From assembly GCF_900094575.1 (NCBI RefSeq), contig NZ_FMAE01000017.1, positions 1 to 37,101 on the forward strand: a stretch of 37,101 nucleotides of DNA. The letters run 5' to 3'. Shown here piece by piece: positions 1 to 8,788 of the stretch. The notes beneath the pieces are model-generated. The model did not search any database. It was not told the origin of the DNA and saw nothing but the letters and a program-made list of their open reading frames with translations. A program made the position numbers and the translations under genes. The stretch is from Bradyrhizobium yuanmingense. Lineage in GTDB: Bacteria; Pseudomonadota; Alphaproteobacteria; Rhizobiales; Xanthobacteraceae. Position 1 is the stretch's first letter; each line of letters begins with the position of its first letter.

Positions 1-216
1 GAAAGGATAGGCCGCCTTGGTATTCGCCCAGTCTTGGCAAACCACCGGAATGCTCTGTCCGATATCTCCACCAATCTGCTGCAGCAGCATGCGAAAGCTC
101 TCGCCAAGTCGAGCGTCCCGGAATTCGCCCAGCGCAGCTTCACGGTCGAACCAGGTCACCGCGTCAGACGCCAACCGATGCGCCTTCTCATCCCGGACGC
201 GTGAAGTCAGTCCCAT
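1..216 (-). CDS. IS4-family (Tn5/IS50-type) transposase, N-terminal part, runs off left edge
   Basis: The minus strand from the ATG at 216 reads 72 codons to the window edge. The product has the N-terminal DNA-binding pattern of Tn5-type transposases: a WFDREAALGEFRDARLG segment, then SIPVVCQDW and ANTKAAYPF, matching the family pattern in which a W-(x)n-LGDxR segment precedes a conserved Q/A-W-A-x-T-K-A-A-Y stretch. The catalytic DDE domain lies outside the window, so activity cannot be judged. The left part of the island is therefore bounded by an insertion sequence. The IS end should fall within about 100 bases upstream of the start, where a perfect 8-bp inverted repeat lies at 250-267. 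Family assignment is by motif recognition. Confidence 0.75.
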   Translation of the reverse strand, partial: MGLTSRVRDEKAHRLASDAVTWFDREAALGEFRDARLGESFRMLLQQIGGDIGQSIPVVCQDWANTKAAYPF

Positions 217-249
217 AGAGCACCTCTTCTCGAATCAGGTGCCCATCAA

Positions 250-267
250 AGAATCGCAAGCGATTCT
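250..267. repeat. Perfect 8-bp inverted repeat upstream of the IS4 transposase
   Basis: AGAATCGC at 250-257 and its exact reverse complement at 260-267 are separated by two bases. It sits 34 bases upstream of the IS4 transposase start, so it may be an element-internal operator or part of the IS terminus. The rest of 217-489 shows no convincing gene; plus-strand reading frames there run antisense to the cupin gene. Confidence 0.5.
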
Positions 268-489
268 GGCGACTCAAGTTTCTCGACTCAGTGCACCTCA
301 AAAAAGTGGGTAATCGTAAGCTTCACCGGACGGATACGGCTTAGCTCGGATGGATACGTTGGTGTGACATTCAACACGGCATCGAAGTCGCTAAGCCGAC
401 GAAAGTCAGTCCATAATTCGCCTGACTGGCCTCGCCTCAGCAAATTTGGCGATAGCTCACGAGCGGCCCGCAGTGGTCAACTGATCCAC

Positions 490-987
490 TCAACGTTCGC
501 TCGAATGTTCGGATTCAATGCGGCCGTTGCCGCGGTGCCAGTCATCTTCAAGCCGAACTACATCATCCAATTCCGGAGTGGAGACCTCTACAAGAGTGAT
601 GTCATCCTTGGCTTCAATGCGATGCACCATGCCGGGCATGATGTGGACAATATCGCCAGCCCTAAGATCGATTTTTTTCAAACATCCAATGCGTCGCTCG
701 CGACCATAGAAAAGTATACCGCTCCCACTCAGAACGAGGTTCGCCTCTTCCTTGTGTTCATGATATTGGAGGCTGGTTTTGCGACCGGCCTGAATATGAA
801 TGAGTTTGAAACCGAAAGGAGCCCCTTCAGCTACGAGCCAGCGCTCTTCACCCCATCCCTTGGTGACCTTCTTGGCGATGGTCACGTTCTCAACATTGAG
901 GCCGCTTGAAGCGTTACTGAGTGACTTACTAGCGTCAGAACGACTCTCGTTCAGGTAATCTTGTTTCATATCTGCCCCCAACTTCAT
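490..987 (-). CDS. Cupin-domain protein (mannose-6-phosphate isomerase type II-like)
   Basis: This 165-residue protein has one cupin fold. Around residues 43-51 it reads KGWGEERWLV, then SLQYHEHKEEANLVLSGSG carries the metal-binding HxH...E cupin motif 1, and GDIVHIMPGMVHRIEA carries motif 2 with its His. This resembles the C-terminal cupin of type II phosphomannose isomerase/ManC, but there is no nucleotidyltransferase domain. Its ATG at 987 overlaps the stop of the aldolase-like gene (ATGA), indicating translational coupling. A second ATG at 969 has a stronger GGGGG ribosome site and may be the true start (159 residues). With the aldolase and phosphatase upstream on the same strand, a role in sugar-phosphate or sugar-nucleotide metabolism is likely. 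Epimerase, isomerase or plain sugar-binding function cannot be told apart. Confidence 0.85.
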   Translation of the reverse strand: MKLGADMKQDYLNESRSDASKSLSNASSGLNVENVTIAKKVTKGWGEERWLVAEGAPFGFKLIHIQAGRKTSLQYHEHKEEANLVLSGSGILFYGRERRIGCLKKIDLRAGDIVHIMPGMVHRIEAKDDITLVEVSTPELDDVVRLEDDWHRGNGRIESEHSSER

Positions 988-2117
988 GCGGCAAAGGCCA
1001 AGACATATCGCTCGATGGATCGTTCAACCGCGCTCTGTAAAAGTTCGTCTAGGCTCTTTCCCTGTTTGTAGCATGCAGAATCCGCGACGTTTTTGATGGC
1101 CTGATATCTCTCGGTGCCAAACACGTAATGACCTGCGATTATAGCGCGATCTATATCGGATGCTTCGGAGTTCGGCTTCATCCATTTTTCCCAGGCGAGT
1201 GACTCGAAGGCCAGTTCTAAAAATTTTTCCAGTTGAACACCTAAATTCAGCTCTTTGAGGATGCATACAAAAGCTCGCGTTTCGGCGACGCCACACTCCG
1301 GTGCAATGTTAATTGCTGAAACGCCGGACCGTTTTAGTACAGAAATGTGCCCTGCTGGCAGGTAGTCGGCGTTATGGGCCTTTAATGCGCTGCCTCTTTC
1401 ACGACAGATATTTGCAAGCTGCTCGACCGAGTGCCGGACCTCACGCGGAGCCGCCATGATTGCTCCCACGTTCTCCAATTCCACAACTTTTGTTCCGGTC
1501 TGAGCGACCACAAAGGTCGGCAAAGGCAGTCTGAGGTCAATTAGTCTCTTAAGGATATCTTGCAGCCTATCCTTGAAGTCAGACGGACAATCGGGATCGA
1601 TACCCTGATCTTCGAAACCGACTTCAAACCGAACCAATCTACCAAGGCTTCTCGCAAAATCATGGCACTCCGCGTATAGTTCCACTAACCTCGTTACAGC
1701 CTTGTCAATTGGGGCAACTCCAGCTCGTTCTAAGCTGGTGTCAATGTGGAGTAGATCAAATCCTGCCCGGATGTCCTCTTTGAAGGACTCTAGGCACGAT
1801 TTCATGGCTCTCTCGTCGCTATAGTCACGTTCACTAGGGTGCTGCCATGGCCCCCCGTGGTCACGGCAGATGAGTAGGGAATTCGGTGGGAACTTCTTTC
1901 CTACGTGTTCGGACAACGCCTGCGTGGTCCAATTCTCCACGTAACCGCCGCCTAAGTCGTCCTTCTCAATTTGACGCCTGCTCGCAATAAGCATCAAAGG
2001 GATTCCGTGATGCCTCGCGATGCTCCCGCAAGCTTCCACCGTGTTTTTTGACATCGGCCCGATTCCGAGGGAGGGCCGATGCCGTGCTTCTATTGGCTGT
2101 GTATTGAAAAGTGCCAT
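984..2117 (-). CDS. GatZ/KbaZ-like class II tagatose-bisphosphate aldolase family protein
   Basis: This 377-residue TIM-barrel protein resembles GatZ/KbaZ, the non-catalytic or chaperone-like subunit of class II tagatose-1,6-bisphosphate aldolase. Matching points are LIASRRQIEKDDLGGGYVEN near residues 43-62 (the N-Q...GGYTG segment of GatZ), ICRDHGGPW (GatZ has GGDHLGP), DIRAGFDLLHIDTS (RAGFxKIHLDxS) and SALKAHNADYL (xAHSTDYQ). No canonical GatY/KbaY partner is present. Instead a HAD phosphatase lies 141 bases upstream and a cupin overlaps its end by ATGA, so all three probably share a transcript. An AGGG sequence lies about 10 bases before the ATG. The neighbours suggest a dedicated sugar-phosphate pathway, possibly surface polysaccharide or an unusual long-chain sugar, rather than tagatose catabolism. 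The substrate is unknown. Confidence 0.85.
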   Translation of the reverse strand: MALFNTQPIEARHRPSLGIGPMSKNTVEACGSIARHHGIPLMLIASRRQIEKDDLGGGYVENWTTQALSEHVGKKFPPNSLLICRDHGGPWQHPSERDYSDERAMKSCLESFKEDIRAGFDLLHIDTSLERAGVAPIDKAVTRLVELYAECHDFARSLGRLVRFEVGFEDQGIDPDCPSDFKDRLQDILKRLIDLRLPLPTFVVAQTGTKVVELENVGAIMAAPREVRHSVEQLANICRERGSALKAHNADYLPAGHISVLKRSGVSAINIAPECGVAETRAFVCILKELNLGVQLEKFLELAFESLAWEKWMKPNSEASDIDRAIIAGHYVFGTERYQAIKNVADSACYKQGKSLDELLQSAVERSIERYVLAFAA

Positions 2118-2258
2118 TGTGGCCCTGATCGCATAAGTAAAGAATTCCTTTGACCTTCATCGCAACGGCATGAGAGTCGCTCTAACGGCTTTGTTCCGGA
2201 GCTCTGCGTCGCTGTTCTAGAAAACGACGCTTGGTGATGATTCTTGGCCAATCATGTT

Positions 2259-2939
2259 TTATGCATTCCGCAGAAAACCGGTCCTTTGTAAGATTGGCAA
2301 CAGCTCATGATGGTTGTTAATCATGTAGTCTGGATACGCCGCCCGCAAACGCGACTCCGAAACAAATCCTCCGGTAATGGATATGCTTATGAGCCCGAGA
2401 TCGCGTGCAATATCCGTTTCGACCGGCATATCGCCGATAATGAAGGTTGACTCCGGCTTCAAGTCGTTTCTCTGCATGTATAGACGAAGCCGCTCTCCTT
2501 TGCTCATCGATTTGTATTGGGTGGCGCGGCTTTCAAAGGCGAGCACATCGTCGATGAGGTCATTGATTTCAAGTCTTCTCAATTGGGAGCGCAAAGGATC
2601 AACTATATGGTTGCTTACGATGATGGACGAAGCCGCTTCTCGGCGCGCCAACTCCAATACTCTGCGCGCGCCCTGGCGCAGCTCGGCTTTACCTGCAAGA
2701 GGTTCGTAGGTGTCGTGCAAGATTGCGCTCCCATCGCGATCCACCATCGCGACCTCATCTTGCGACATTCCGAGATTGAGAAAAAAACGAGATAGTGGAA
2801 CATCGCAATGTTCTCGAAGAGTCTTCATGTCGATTGGTGTATGACCAAAGCGATGTAGTATGGCGTTGGTCGTTTTGAGCAATGCACACGCATCATCGAG
2901 CAGCGTTCCATTCCAATCAAAGACAAGAACAGGTTTCAT
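2259..2939 (-). CDS. HAD-superfamily hydrolase (phosphoglycolate phosphatase-like) with DWN motif
   Basis: This 226-residue protein has the HAD core: VFDWNGTLLDD at residues 6-16 (nucleophile Asp8), an IIVSNH motif II Ser/Asn and IIGDMPVETD motif IV; a Lys in KSMSKGERL may be motif III. The intervening helical residues form a type C1 cap as in phosphoglycolate phosphatases. The residue two after the nucleophile, normally the Asp acid/base of phosphatases, is Asn10. DWNGT variants exist in the superfamily, but this may alter the rate or the reaction. The start is well supported by GAGG seven bases upstream. It is first in the putative three-gene unit with the GatZ-like protein and the cupin, where it would fit removal of phosphate from the aldolase product. 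The substrate cannot be read from the sequence. Confidence 0.88.
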   Translation of the reverse strand: MKPVLVFDWNGTLLDDACALLKTTNAILHRFGHTPIDMKTLREHCDVPLSRFFLNLGMSQDEVAMVDRDGSAILHDTYEPLAGKAELRQGARRVLELARREAASSIIVSNHIVDPLRSQLRRLEINDLIDDVLAFESRATQYKSMSKGERLRLYMQRNDLKPESTFIIGDMPVETDIARDLGLISISITGGFVSESRLRAAYPDYMINNHHELLPILQRTGFLRNA

Positions 2940-3682
2940 AAGTTTACCTCAAGCGGGGTCGCCTCCGAATAAGATCGGCGCGCTAATTCGCGCACGTCGT
3001 TGCTGCCCCGCAGCCAAGAGGGCTTCAATTGCCACCGTTTACGCTTGAGATGCTAACCCCTGCCGCGTGGAGAGATGGCTTCCCCTCCTCGAGCAAACGC
3101 CGTGCCAGTCCTTAGATGAATGGGCTCGCGCCGACACAGCGCGTTGGCAAGTCATCCATCGATGATGTCCCGTGGTTCGAGTGCCGACATGATGTCGAAA
3201 GCTCGACGGGCACTGTCCAGAACCCGTCAAATATTTGGAACGAGCGCTGCAAGAGCTTTTTTCGATCGACTTCCACGGGAGCGGTGCGGGTCATATGTTC
3301 GGCCTCTAGTGCGCATACGTCCGCCAGCCATGATCAGGCCCGGGACACGAGAGGCCGAATCACTTTACGCGCTTTTGCGGGGTGCGACCTGCTTATCTCG
3401 CAATTTCGTAGATTTTCTGATCCGCGAGCACTTTCGAAGAAGCGCAAACGCGTTTGCCGCGACGTTCGGGAAGCTTGCGCACATATTCAGTTGGAACGCC
3501 CCCGAACAGTGCCTTTAGCAGGTTCATGAATAGAGGGTCCGTCATGACCGCAGGGTCATTTTCCTGATATTTCCATTCGCTACGGGGATGTCCCGGGTTC
3601 TGTTGAATTGCTGAAGAGGTCGGCGTTGCCCACCTTGAGCCGGTAGGCTCGGGGTGCTGCTTCCACAAAGGAGAGCAACGCC
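2940..3682. other. Gene-poor stretch between HAD gene and IS256 remnant
   Basis: Frames are open on both strands (for example 3116-3529 plus and 3393-3668 minus), but none shows a recognisable domain and they overlap each other. The minus-strand frame near 3393-3560 ends with a protein-like stretch (GGVPTEYVRKLPERRGKR) and may be a fragment of an old gene. About 70 bases before 3683 probably belong to the left end of the IS256-type element. The promoter of the HAD-aldolase-cupin unit should lie near 2950-3050. Confidence 0.4.
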
Positions 3683-4233
3683 ATGACGAGAGATATCACC
3701 CCGGCTGGTTGGCCGGCGACCGGGGCTGTGGACGAAACGTTTGCAGAAGTGCCGGCGAGCTTCGATCGGTTCTGCCTTGCGGCAGGGATCGCGGCGCTGG
3801 GCACGATATGGAGGCGGATGTGGCGGCGGCCTGCGGGCCGCGCCAGGTCGCGATGTGGCACGGCGGGCGCACTGTTGGGGCCGAACGCGGGGACGGATTG
3901 GTTTCGACGGCGGCAAGATCGAGGTCGAGCGCCCGCGGGTCCGGGGCGTGGACGGCCGCGAGATCACGATCTCGAGCTGGCCTCGCGGAGGTTCGTCGCC
4001 TGTCGGCGGCGCGGCTGGCCGACTTCATGGCTGCCGATCTGTCCGCGCTCGACCTTCTGGTGGTCCAAATCGATGGGCTGCATCTCGGCGACGATCTTGT
4101 GCTGGTCGCCGCGATCGGGGTTGACGGCGAAGGCAACAAGCATTCGCTGGCGCTGGTAGAAGAGGCGAGCGAGAATGCCGCAACGGTTCAGGCCCTGCTC
4201 GACAACCTGGTCTGGCGCGGGCGCGCCCCGACG
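3683..4233 (+). pseudogene. IS256-family transposase, N-terminal half, frameshifted
   Basis: Three plus-strand frames each carry part of one transposase. The start at 3683 reads MTRDITPAGWPATG with an AAAGGAGAG ribosome site. A second frame around 3890-3960 gives GRIGFDGGKIEVERPRVRG, the conserved N-terminal block of IS256-type enzymes. A third frame at about 4020-4230 gives LLVVQIDGLHLGDDLVLVAA and then ENAATVQALLDNL, containing the first catalytic Asp of the DDE triad. The sequence stops matching after LLDNL, so the C-terminal half is missing here. The missing half resembles the inverted minus-strand fragment at 11834-12350. The gene is inactive. Confidence 0.8.
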
Positions 4234-4718
4234 GGGCCCACTATGCCTGGTGAGAGCACCATCGCACGTTGAGCGCCGTAGTAGGGGTCTCATCGAAACA
4301 AACTATCAAACTCCGTCGGACGCCTGATCGTGGTTCTTCATCGAGACGGTCTGCCATCGCCTTCCGATGGGACCCTGCATGCGACACCGCCATTGCGTGG
4401 TGTTAGGAGGCGTACAACTGATCAACGCATCGACAGTGCGGGGAAGAACCAAAATAGCAGAATTGCGAGCTGCGAGCGAGGGCAAGAAACACGAGAAGGG
4501 GTGGAAGCCTGGCAAGCAAGACACTCGGGGGCTACAGGCGCGGCAGGGAAGATTACTGAGACTCCAGCGCGCCGCGCCATTTTCCACAGTCCGTCAGATC
4601 CGTAAAGTCCTTTCCAACCGTCGCGTGATGTGGGTTAGTAGAGAACCAGAATTGTTACTGCGAACGACTCGCTGATTTTTTCGGCGGTTGCGGAGCGGCA
4701 AGAGGACTAGAGAGCTGC
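4234..4718. other. No gene recognised
   Basis: Short overlapping frames on both strands (4306-4587 minus, 4330-4605 and 4367-4675 plus) have no recognisable domain and no good ribosome site. An A-rich stretch at 4287-4312 slightly resembles part of a nod box but lacks its conserved halves. The stretch looks like debris between two pseudogenes. Confidence 0.4.
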
Positions 4719-5231
4719 ATGTCGAATATCATTCCAAAGAAGGCCAATGAGCTGATCGATCCCTAGGCGCAGATGATCGTCGGTTTTTTACAGGCTATGG
4801 GTTTGCCAGCAGACAATGTGATTGCGGGCCAAGATGAGCGGCGGATACTCGGCGACAATATTGAAAGCCTGATTCGTGATCTGCCTGTAGAAGTGAGGAA
4901 GGATGCTCGGTATCTCTCCGTTATCGGCGCCGGTTTCGGTCTCTTCGACTATTCCTTGAGTGCGGTTTGGAATGAGGTCGTCATCAACCTGCGGCGCGGT
5001 TTACGGCCTAGAGGTATTTTTTCGACGCGGCTGTCGGCGGCAGCAAGGCTCGCGAGCACTACAAGACCGAAGATGAGCTTGCGTCTCTGAAAGACTCCGT
5101 GCTGCTCGATACATGCCGCAAATTGGAGCTGATCTTCGACGCGACCTACAAGAAGCTCAAGCATATTTTGGAGATGCGGAACGACACCGGATTTCGCATC
5201 CAACCAACTACACAATCAATGCATTTGAACT
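4719..5231 (+). pseudogene. Conserved hypothetical protein, decayed (early stop plus two frameshifts)
   Basis: The ATG at 4719 opens MSNIIPKKANELIDP and meets an in-frame TAG at codon 16 (4764-4766). The same frame continues through MIVGFLQAMGLPADN to WNEVVINLRR, then the reading shifts by one base near 5018 to YFFDAAVGGSKAREHYKTED and CRKLELIFDATYKKLKHI. A further shift near 5190 gives ISHPTNYTINAFELL, after which the IS630 remnant begins. The continuity of coding character across three breaks shows a real ancestral gene. The protein is soluble and helical with no domain I can name. At least four lesions (stop, two shifts, truncation) make it a pseudogene. Confidence 0.75.
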
Positions 5232-5232
5232 G

Positions 5233-5590
5233 CTAGTGTCCTGAACCAGAAGTTCGCAACATCGCCTCGTGCTGTACCGGGGCATTGTAACGGTAGAAGC
5301 GTTCGATCGAAGCAAGGATGTCATCGGCTGACTTGGTCCATCGGAATGGCTTCGGATCGGCATTGTATCGTTCGATGAACGAGGTGATGTCCGCCCTGAG
5401 GGCAGCGACACCGCGATAGAGCCGCGCCTGATCTTCTTATCCGTAACGCGAAGAAGCGCTCGACCTGATTGGGCCATGACGAACTGGTCGGGGTCAGGTG
5501 CACATGCCAACGCGGCCTTTTAGCCAGCCATTTCCGGATCAGCGGCGTCTTGTGCGTTGCATAGTTGTCCAGAGATCCCATCTGGCGGAG
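5233..5590 (-). pseudogene. IS630-family transposase, C-terminal fragment, frameshifted
   Basis: On the minus strand from about 5581 the product reads LDNYATHKTPLIRKWLAKRP and then HVHLTPTSSSWPNQVERFFA. This is the DNYxxHK...W.NxVE block of IS630/Tc1-mariner transposases and contains two of the three catalytic acidic residues. After RFFA the frame changes, and the tail continues in other frames (IRRG..., then PFRWTKSADDI-like residues) to the end near 5233. The N-terminal half is absent. The tail lies against the truncated gene at 4719-5231, so the junction near 5231 is probably the IS terminus. Confidence 0.8.
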
Positions 5591-6250
5591 TGGGTGAGCG
5601 ATCGGCTATCGGCCGCGGGGTCTGTGAGCTGCTTCGCTCGGGCTAGTCTACGATAATGTAAGAGATCGAGCGCAGATCTCTAACGCAAGAGCTAGGCGCA
5701 CACATAGAGCTCACATCCCACATCAGCACATCGTTCGATGACGAAGATGCGACGTTAATCCAGCCAGATCGGTCATGGGACTTGAGCGACATAAGACGAG
5801 CTGCAACGAAATACGTTGCGAATCGAAGGTGCAGATGCGCTTGCGCCGCCGGTGCCCACGTCCCTGTGTTCCCGCACGTACGATCTGGGGGACGGCGGCG
5901 CAGGAGAACTGGCCGGCCAAAGCCCCGACGCACGCGTCGCGGCACGCCAGCAAGCCTCCGCGGCGTTCCTCGCGGAGCACTTCGATCGCTGGCAGCAGAC
6001 CTTGCGGGCGGATCTCCGGCAATCAAAACCGGCCGAGGAATCACCCGCGGTCTCGCGGAGGGACGTGTGGGGTGAGCGCAACCAAAGTGTTGCTTCGCTC
6101 ACTGCAGCAAACGCGAATGAGACGCAGGGAACTTGAGCCCGCAGATCACTTTCGCGCGAGACCGTCTTGTGGGCATCAGAATAGGTATGCTACTTTAAAT
6201 TGCGTGGGGCAGACCTCACCCTCACTGCAAGTATACAATTGGAGGTTGTC
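5591..6250. other. No gene recognised; unidentified frames upstream of the lectin
   Basis: A plus-strand frame at 5816-6136 is Ala-rich with a helical stretch (QASAAFLAEHFDRWQQTL) that looks protein-like, but it has no good start and no domain I recognise. Minus-strand frames overlap it. It may be a remnant. The last 60 bases hold the ribosome site of the lectin gene; its promoter should lie within about 6130-6240. Confidence 0.4.
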
Positions 6251-7306
6251 GTGACAAATGCAGCAGCGGCGCTTGCCCACTCGGTATCAGTGACAGAGAA
6301 TTCCGATGGACGATTGGAGGTGTTCAGTCTCGGAATCGACAGGGCGCTCTGGCACATCTGGCAGGAAAAGCCGAATTCAGGTCCATGGTCGAGTTGGGCC
6401 TCGCTTGGCGGCGTTCTCACCAGCTCGCCCTCCAGCGTCGATAATTCCGATGGCCGGCTCGAAGTGTTCGCCCGTGGCACCGACAAAGCGTTGTGGCACA
6501 TCTGGCAGGAGGAGCCGCATGCCGGACCGTGGTCCGGTTGGGCCTCGCTTGGCGGCACCATCACCAGCGATCCGGCGGGCGTGATCAATTCCGACGGCCG
6601 GCTCGAGGTTTTTGCGCGCGGGACCGACAACGCGCTCTGGCACATCTGGCAGGAGGAGCCGCATGCCGGTCCGTGGTCCGGTTGGGCCTCGCTTGGCGGC
6701 CAGATCACCAGCGATCCGGCGGGCGTGATCAATTCCGACGGCCGGCTCGAGGTTTTTGCGCGCGGGACCGACAACGCGCTCTGGCACATCTGGCAGGACA
6801 AGCCGCATTCCGGTCCGTGGTCAGCTTGGACCTCGCTTGGCGGCCAGATCACCAGCGACCCCGAGGTGTTCATCAACTCCGATGGCCGGCTCGAAGTGTT
6901 CGCCCGTGGCACCGACAAAGCGCTGTGGCACATCTGGCAGGAGAAGCCGCATGCCGGACCGTGGTCAGGCTGGGCCTCGCTCGGCGGCACCATCACCAGC
7001 GATCCGGCCGTGGTCGACAATTCCGATGGCCGTCTCGAAGTGTTCGCCCGTGGTACCGACAATGCGCTGTGGCACATCTGGCAGGAGGAGCCGCATGCCG
7101 GTCCGTGGTCCGGTTGGGCCTCGCTTGGCGGCCAGATCACCAGCGATCCCGCCGCGATCGCCAACAGCGACGGCCGGCTGGAAGCGTTTGCGCGCGGGAC
7201 CGACAACGCGCTGTGGCACATCTGGCAGGACAAGCCGCACTCCGGACCGTGGTCGGGCTGGGCATCCCTGGGCGGGGTTCTCCTGAGCGATCCACTCGCG
7301 GCCTGA
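6251..7306 (+). CDS. Seven-bladed PLL/tectonin-like beta-propeller lectin
   Basis: The protein (351 residues from the GTG at 6251, which follows GGAGG by five bases; an in-frame TTG at 6200 lacks such a site) is almost wholly seven tandem repeats of 48 residues. Each unit reads NSDGRLEVFARGTDNALWHI, then WQ, a PHAGPWSGW segment, and SLGG with a short linker. This is the repeat of the Photorhabdus PLL-type fucose-binding lectins and related tectonin domains, and seven units match a complete seven-bladed propeller. The repeats are nearly identical at DNA level (144-bp period), so the gene grew or was homogenised recently. No signal peptide is visible; the short N-terminus is Ala-rich. A likely role is glycan binding in contact with a eukaryotic host, but ligand and export route are unknown. 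Confidence 0.9.
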   Translation: MTNAAAALAHSVSVTENSDGRLEVFSLGIDRALWHIWQEKPNSGPWSSWASLGGVLTSSPSSVDNSDGRLEVFARGTDKALWHIWQEEPHAGPWSGWASLGGTITSDPAGVINSDGRLEVFARGTDNALWHIWQEEPHAGPWSGWASLGGQITSDPAGVINSDGRLEVFARGTDNALWHIWQDKPHSGPWSAWTSLGGQITSDPEVFINSDGRLEVFARGTDKALWHIWQEKPHAGPWSGWASLGGTITSDPAVVDNSDGRLEVFARGTDNALWHIWQEEPHAGPWSGWASLGGQITSDPAAIANSDGRLEAFARGTDNALWHIWQDKPHSGPWSGWASLGGVLLSDPLAA

Positions 7307-7323
7307 TACGGACTGCACAAGAG

Positions 7324-7349
7324 GCCGGCCGCCTCACAAGACGGCCGGC
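7324..7349 (+). terminator. GC-rich hairpin after the lectin gene
   Basis: GCCGGCCG at 7324-7331 pairs perfectly with CGGCCGGC at 7342-7349 across a ten-base loop, 18 bases after the lectin stop codon. There is no T run, so it may be a factor-assisted terminator or an RNA 3'-end stabiliser. Confidence 0.5.
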
Positions 7350-7365
7350 GCCTAATTGACCCATC

Positions 7366-7858
7366 ATTATGATCCGTCGCAAGATTGATGGCGATGCGGT
7401 GCTGGAAGCTCGCTTCGGCCCGCTGCTCGATCTGGCGCAGCGGGTGCGCAGCCAGGATCAGCATCAGCGCGGTCCAAAGGTCTATGCGTTACGTGCCCCG
7501 GAGGTCGAGTGCATCGGCATGGGCAAAGCCCGCGCGCCTTACGAGTCCAGATGCAAGGTAAGTATCGCCACCCCCGTGACCTCCCAAACGGCGGACAGTT
7601 CGTGCTCCATGCCAAGGCACTGCACGGCAATCCCTTCGACGGGCACACGCTCGGCCCCGTGGTCGCCGACACGGAGAAGCTCTCACTGGCGTGGAGGCGC
7701 GCCGCATCCATGTCGACAAAGGGTACCGCGGCCACAGCCACCCGCATCGGTTCAGGGTCTGGATCTCGGGGCAGGTCCGCCGCGTCACGGCTTCCATCCG
7801 GCGCGAGATGAAGCGTCGTGCGGCTGTCGAGCCCGTCATCGGCCACGTTACAACTCGC
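7366..7858 (+). pseudogene. IS5-type DDE transposase, C-terminal part, frameshifted
   Basis: Three frames in series carry one transposase. Frame one gives IRRKIDGDAVLEARF, SQDQHQRGPKVYAL and APEVECIGMGKARAPYE to about 7575. Frame two gives GGQFVLHAKALHGNPFDGHT and LGPVVADTEKL to about 7685. Frame three gives RRIHVDKGYRGHSHPH, VTASIRREMKRRAAVEPVIG and H, then stops matching at about 7858. The D-K-G-Y-R-G and E-P-V-I-G-H motifs are the second and third catalytic blocks of IS5/IS1182-like enzymes. Two frameshifts and loss of both ends make it inactive. It lies immediately after the lectin hairpin. Confidence 0.8.
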
Positions 7859-8533
7859 GACCTTAACGCATTTTCGAAGCTCAATTTGCTTCAGATGAGG
7901 TCGCGTCCCTGGCGTAGCTAATTGTTTGGATAGCCGCCAATCCTGGTAGGCGCCGCATGCCCCACATAGCGCTACAAAGCCCTACCCACGGGTGACGACC
8001 CGGGAGCGAGGCGACTAACTCTTTTTGGCAAGGCCAGCCAGTGAAAGTTAGTGGCGCATGGCAGGGACAGCGCTTTGCACTTTTCGGCGCCGAGTTACGT
8101 TGCCGCTTAAAGCGTCGAAGGAGCAAAACCGAAAAAGCGAGATGAGTTGAGGGATACGACTGTCGTTAGCATGTCGTATTTGTGCAATCGTGCTCAATCT
8201 GGCCTGCCACGAGCTTTCATCCGCAACTCTCGAGCCTCTTCTCAGGCGACGCCTCGTGTCACAGTCAACTACCCGCTTAGGCAGTTGATCGAAACGACAA
8301 ACATAGGACCAATCGATGCCAAGGAATGCGTTTCTGCGTCGCCGAACACCTTCACATCTGTAGTTTTCAAGCACGGGATCGAGGCAGGTTGCTGGGCCGA
8401 ATAAGCCAAGCTGCTGGTTTGCCATGGCTTGACGAGGGAACGCAATTTGCCGGCGAGAGCTGCCGTGTATTGACCCGTTACGACGTTCGACCGAAGCATT
8501 TCGTTCTCGGGTTGACCAGGCGAACGGAGCCTG
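7859..8533. other. No gene firmly recognised
   Basis: A long minus-strand frame (8048-8869) is basic and compositionally odd and is probably not coding. A second minus-strand frame at 8269-8568 has protein-like stretches (KPWQTSSLAYSAQQPASIP) but no recognisable domain or clear ribosome site. It might be the 3' part of an eroded gene. No RNA gene or strong hairpin was seen. Confidence 0.35.
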
Positions 8534-8788
8534 ATGCCCCTGCAATTCCATCGCGCTGCCGAAGACATGGAAATATGGAGTGCGAACAGCGACGGCTATT
8601 CGTTCGTGATCAGCTTCCAGAGCCCGACTGGTCGTGGCTTCCGCGGAAGGTCGGGCTACGTCGCCTCGTGGCGTCCGCTTGACCAGAGCCGTGGCTCGAT
8701 CAGGATTCTCGGCTGGCCGCTCCAAAGCTTCGCTGAGGCCGAGAATGCGTGTAACAGTATGCTGAATTACCTTCGAGACGTGAACTGA
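8534..8788 (+). CDS. Small hypothetical protein
   Basis: The 84-residue product (73 if it starts at the ATG at 8567, MEIWSANSDGYSFVISF) reads like a small beta-rich globular domain: IWSANSDGYSFVISFQSP, RGRSGYVASWRPLDQS, then a C-terminal amphipathic helix FAEAENACNSMLNYL. The balanced composition, with aromatic residues spaced as in beta strands, argues for real coding. I recognise no named domain. Neither start has a strong ribosome site. No operon partner is evident; the next plus-strand gene begins 180 bases downstream. Confidence 0.55.
   Translation: MPLQFHRAAEDMEIWSANSDGYSFVISFQSPTGRGFRGRSGYVASWRPLDQSRGSIRILGWPLQSFAEAENACNSMLNYLRDVN

Noticed and set aside
3181..3215. Possible tts box (TCGAAAGCT at 3195)
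   Set aside because: Only the central TCGAAAGCT agrees; the GTCAGC half does not match and no gene lies downstream.
4280..4315. Partial nod-box-like sequence (ATCGAAACAA)
   Set aside because: The conserved ATC-N9-GAT motif and first half are missing, and no nodulation gene follows.
6200..6250. TTG start of the lectin gene
   Set aside because: No ribosome site; GTG at 6251 follows GGAGG.
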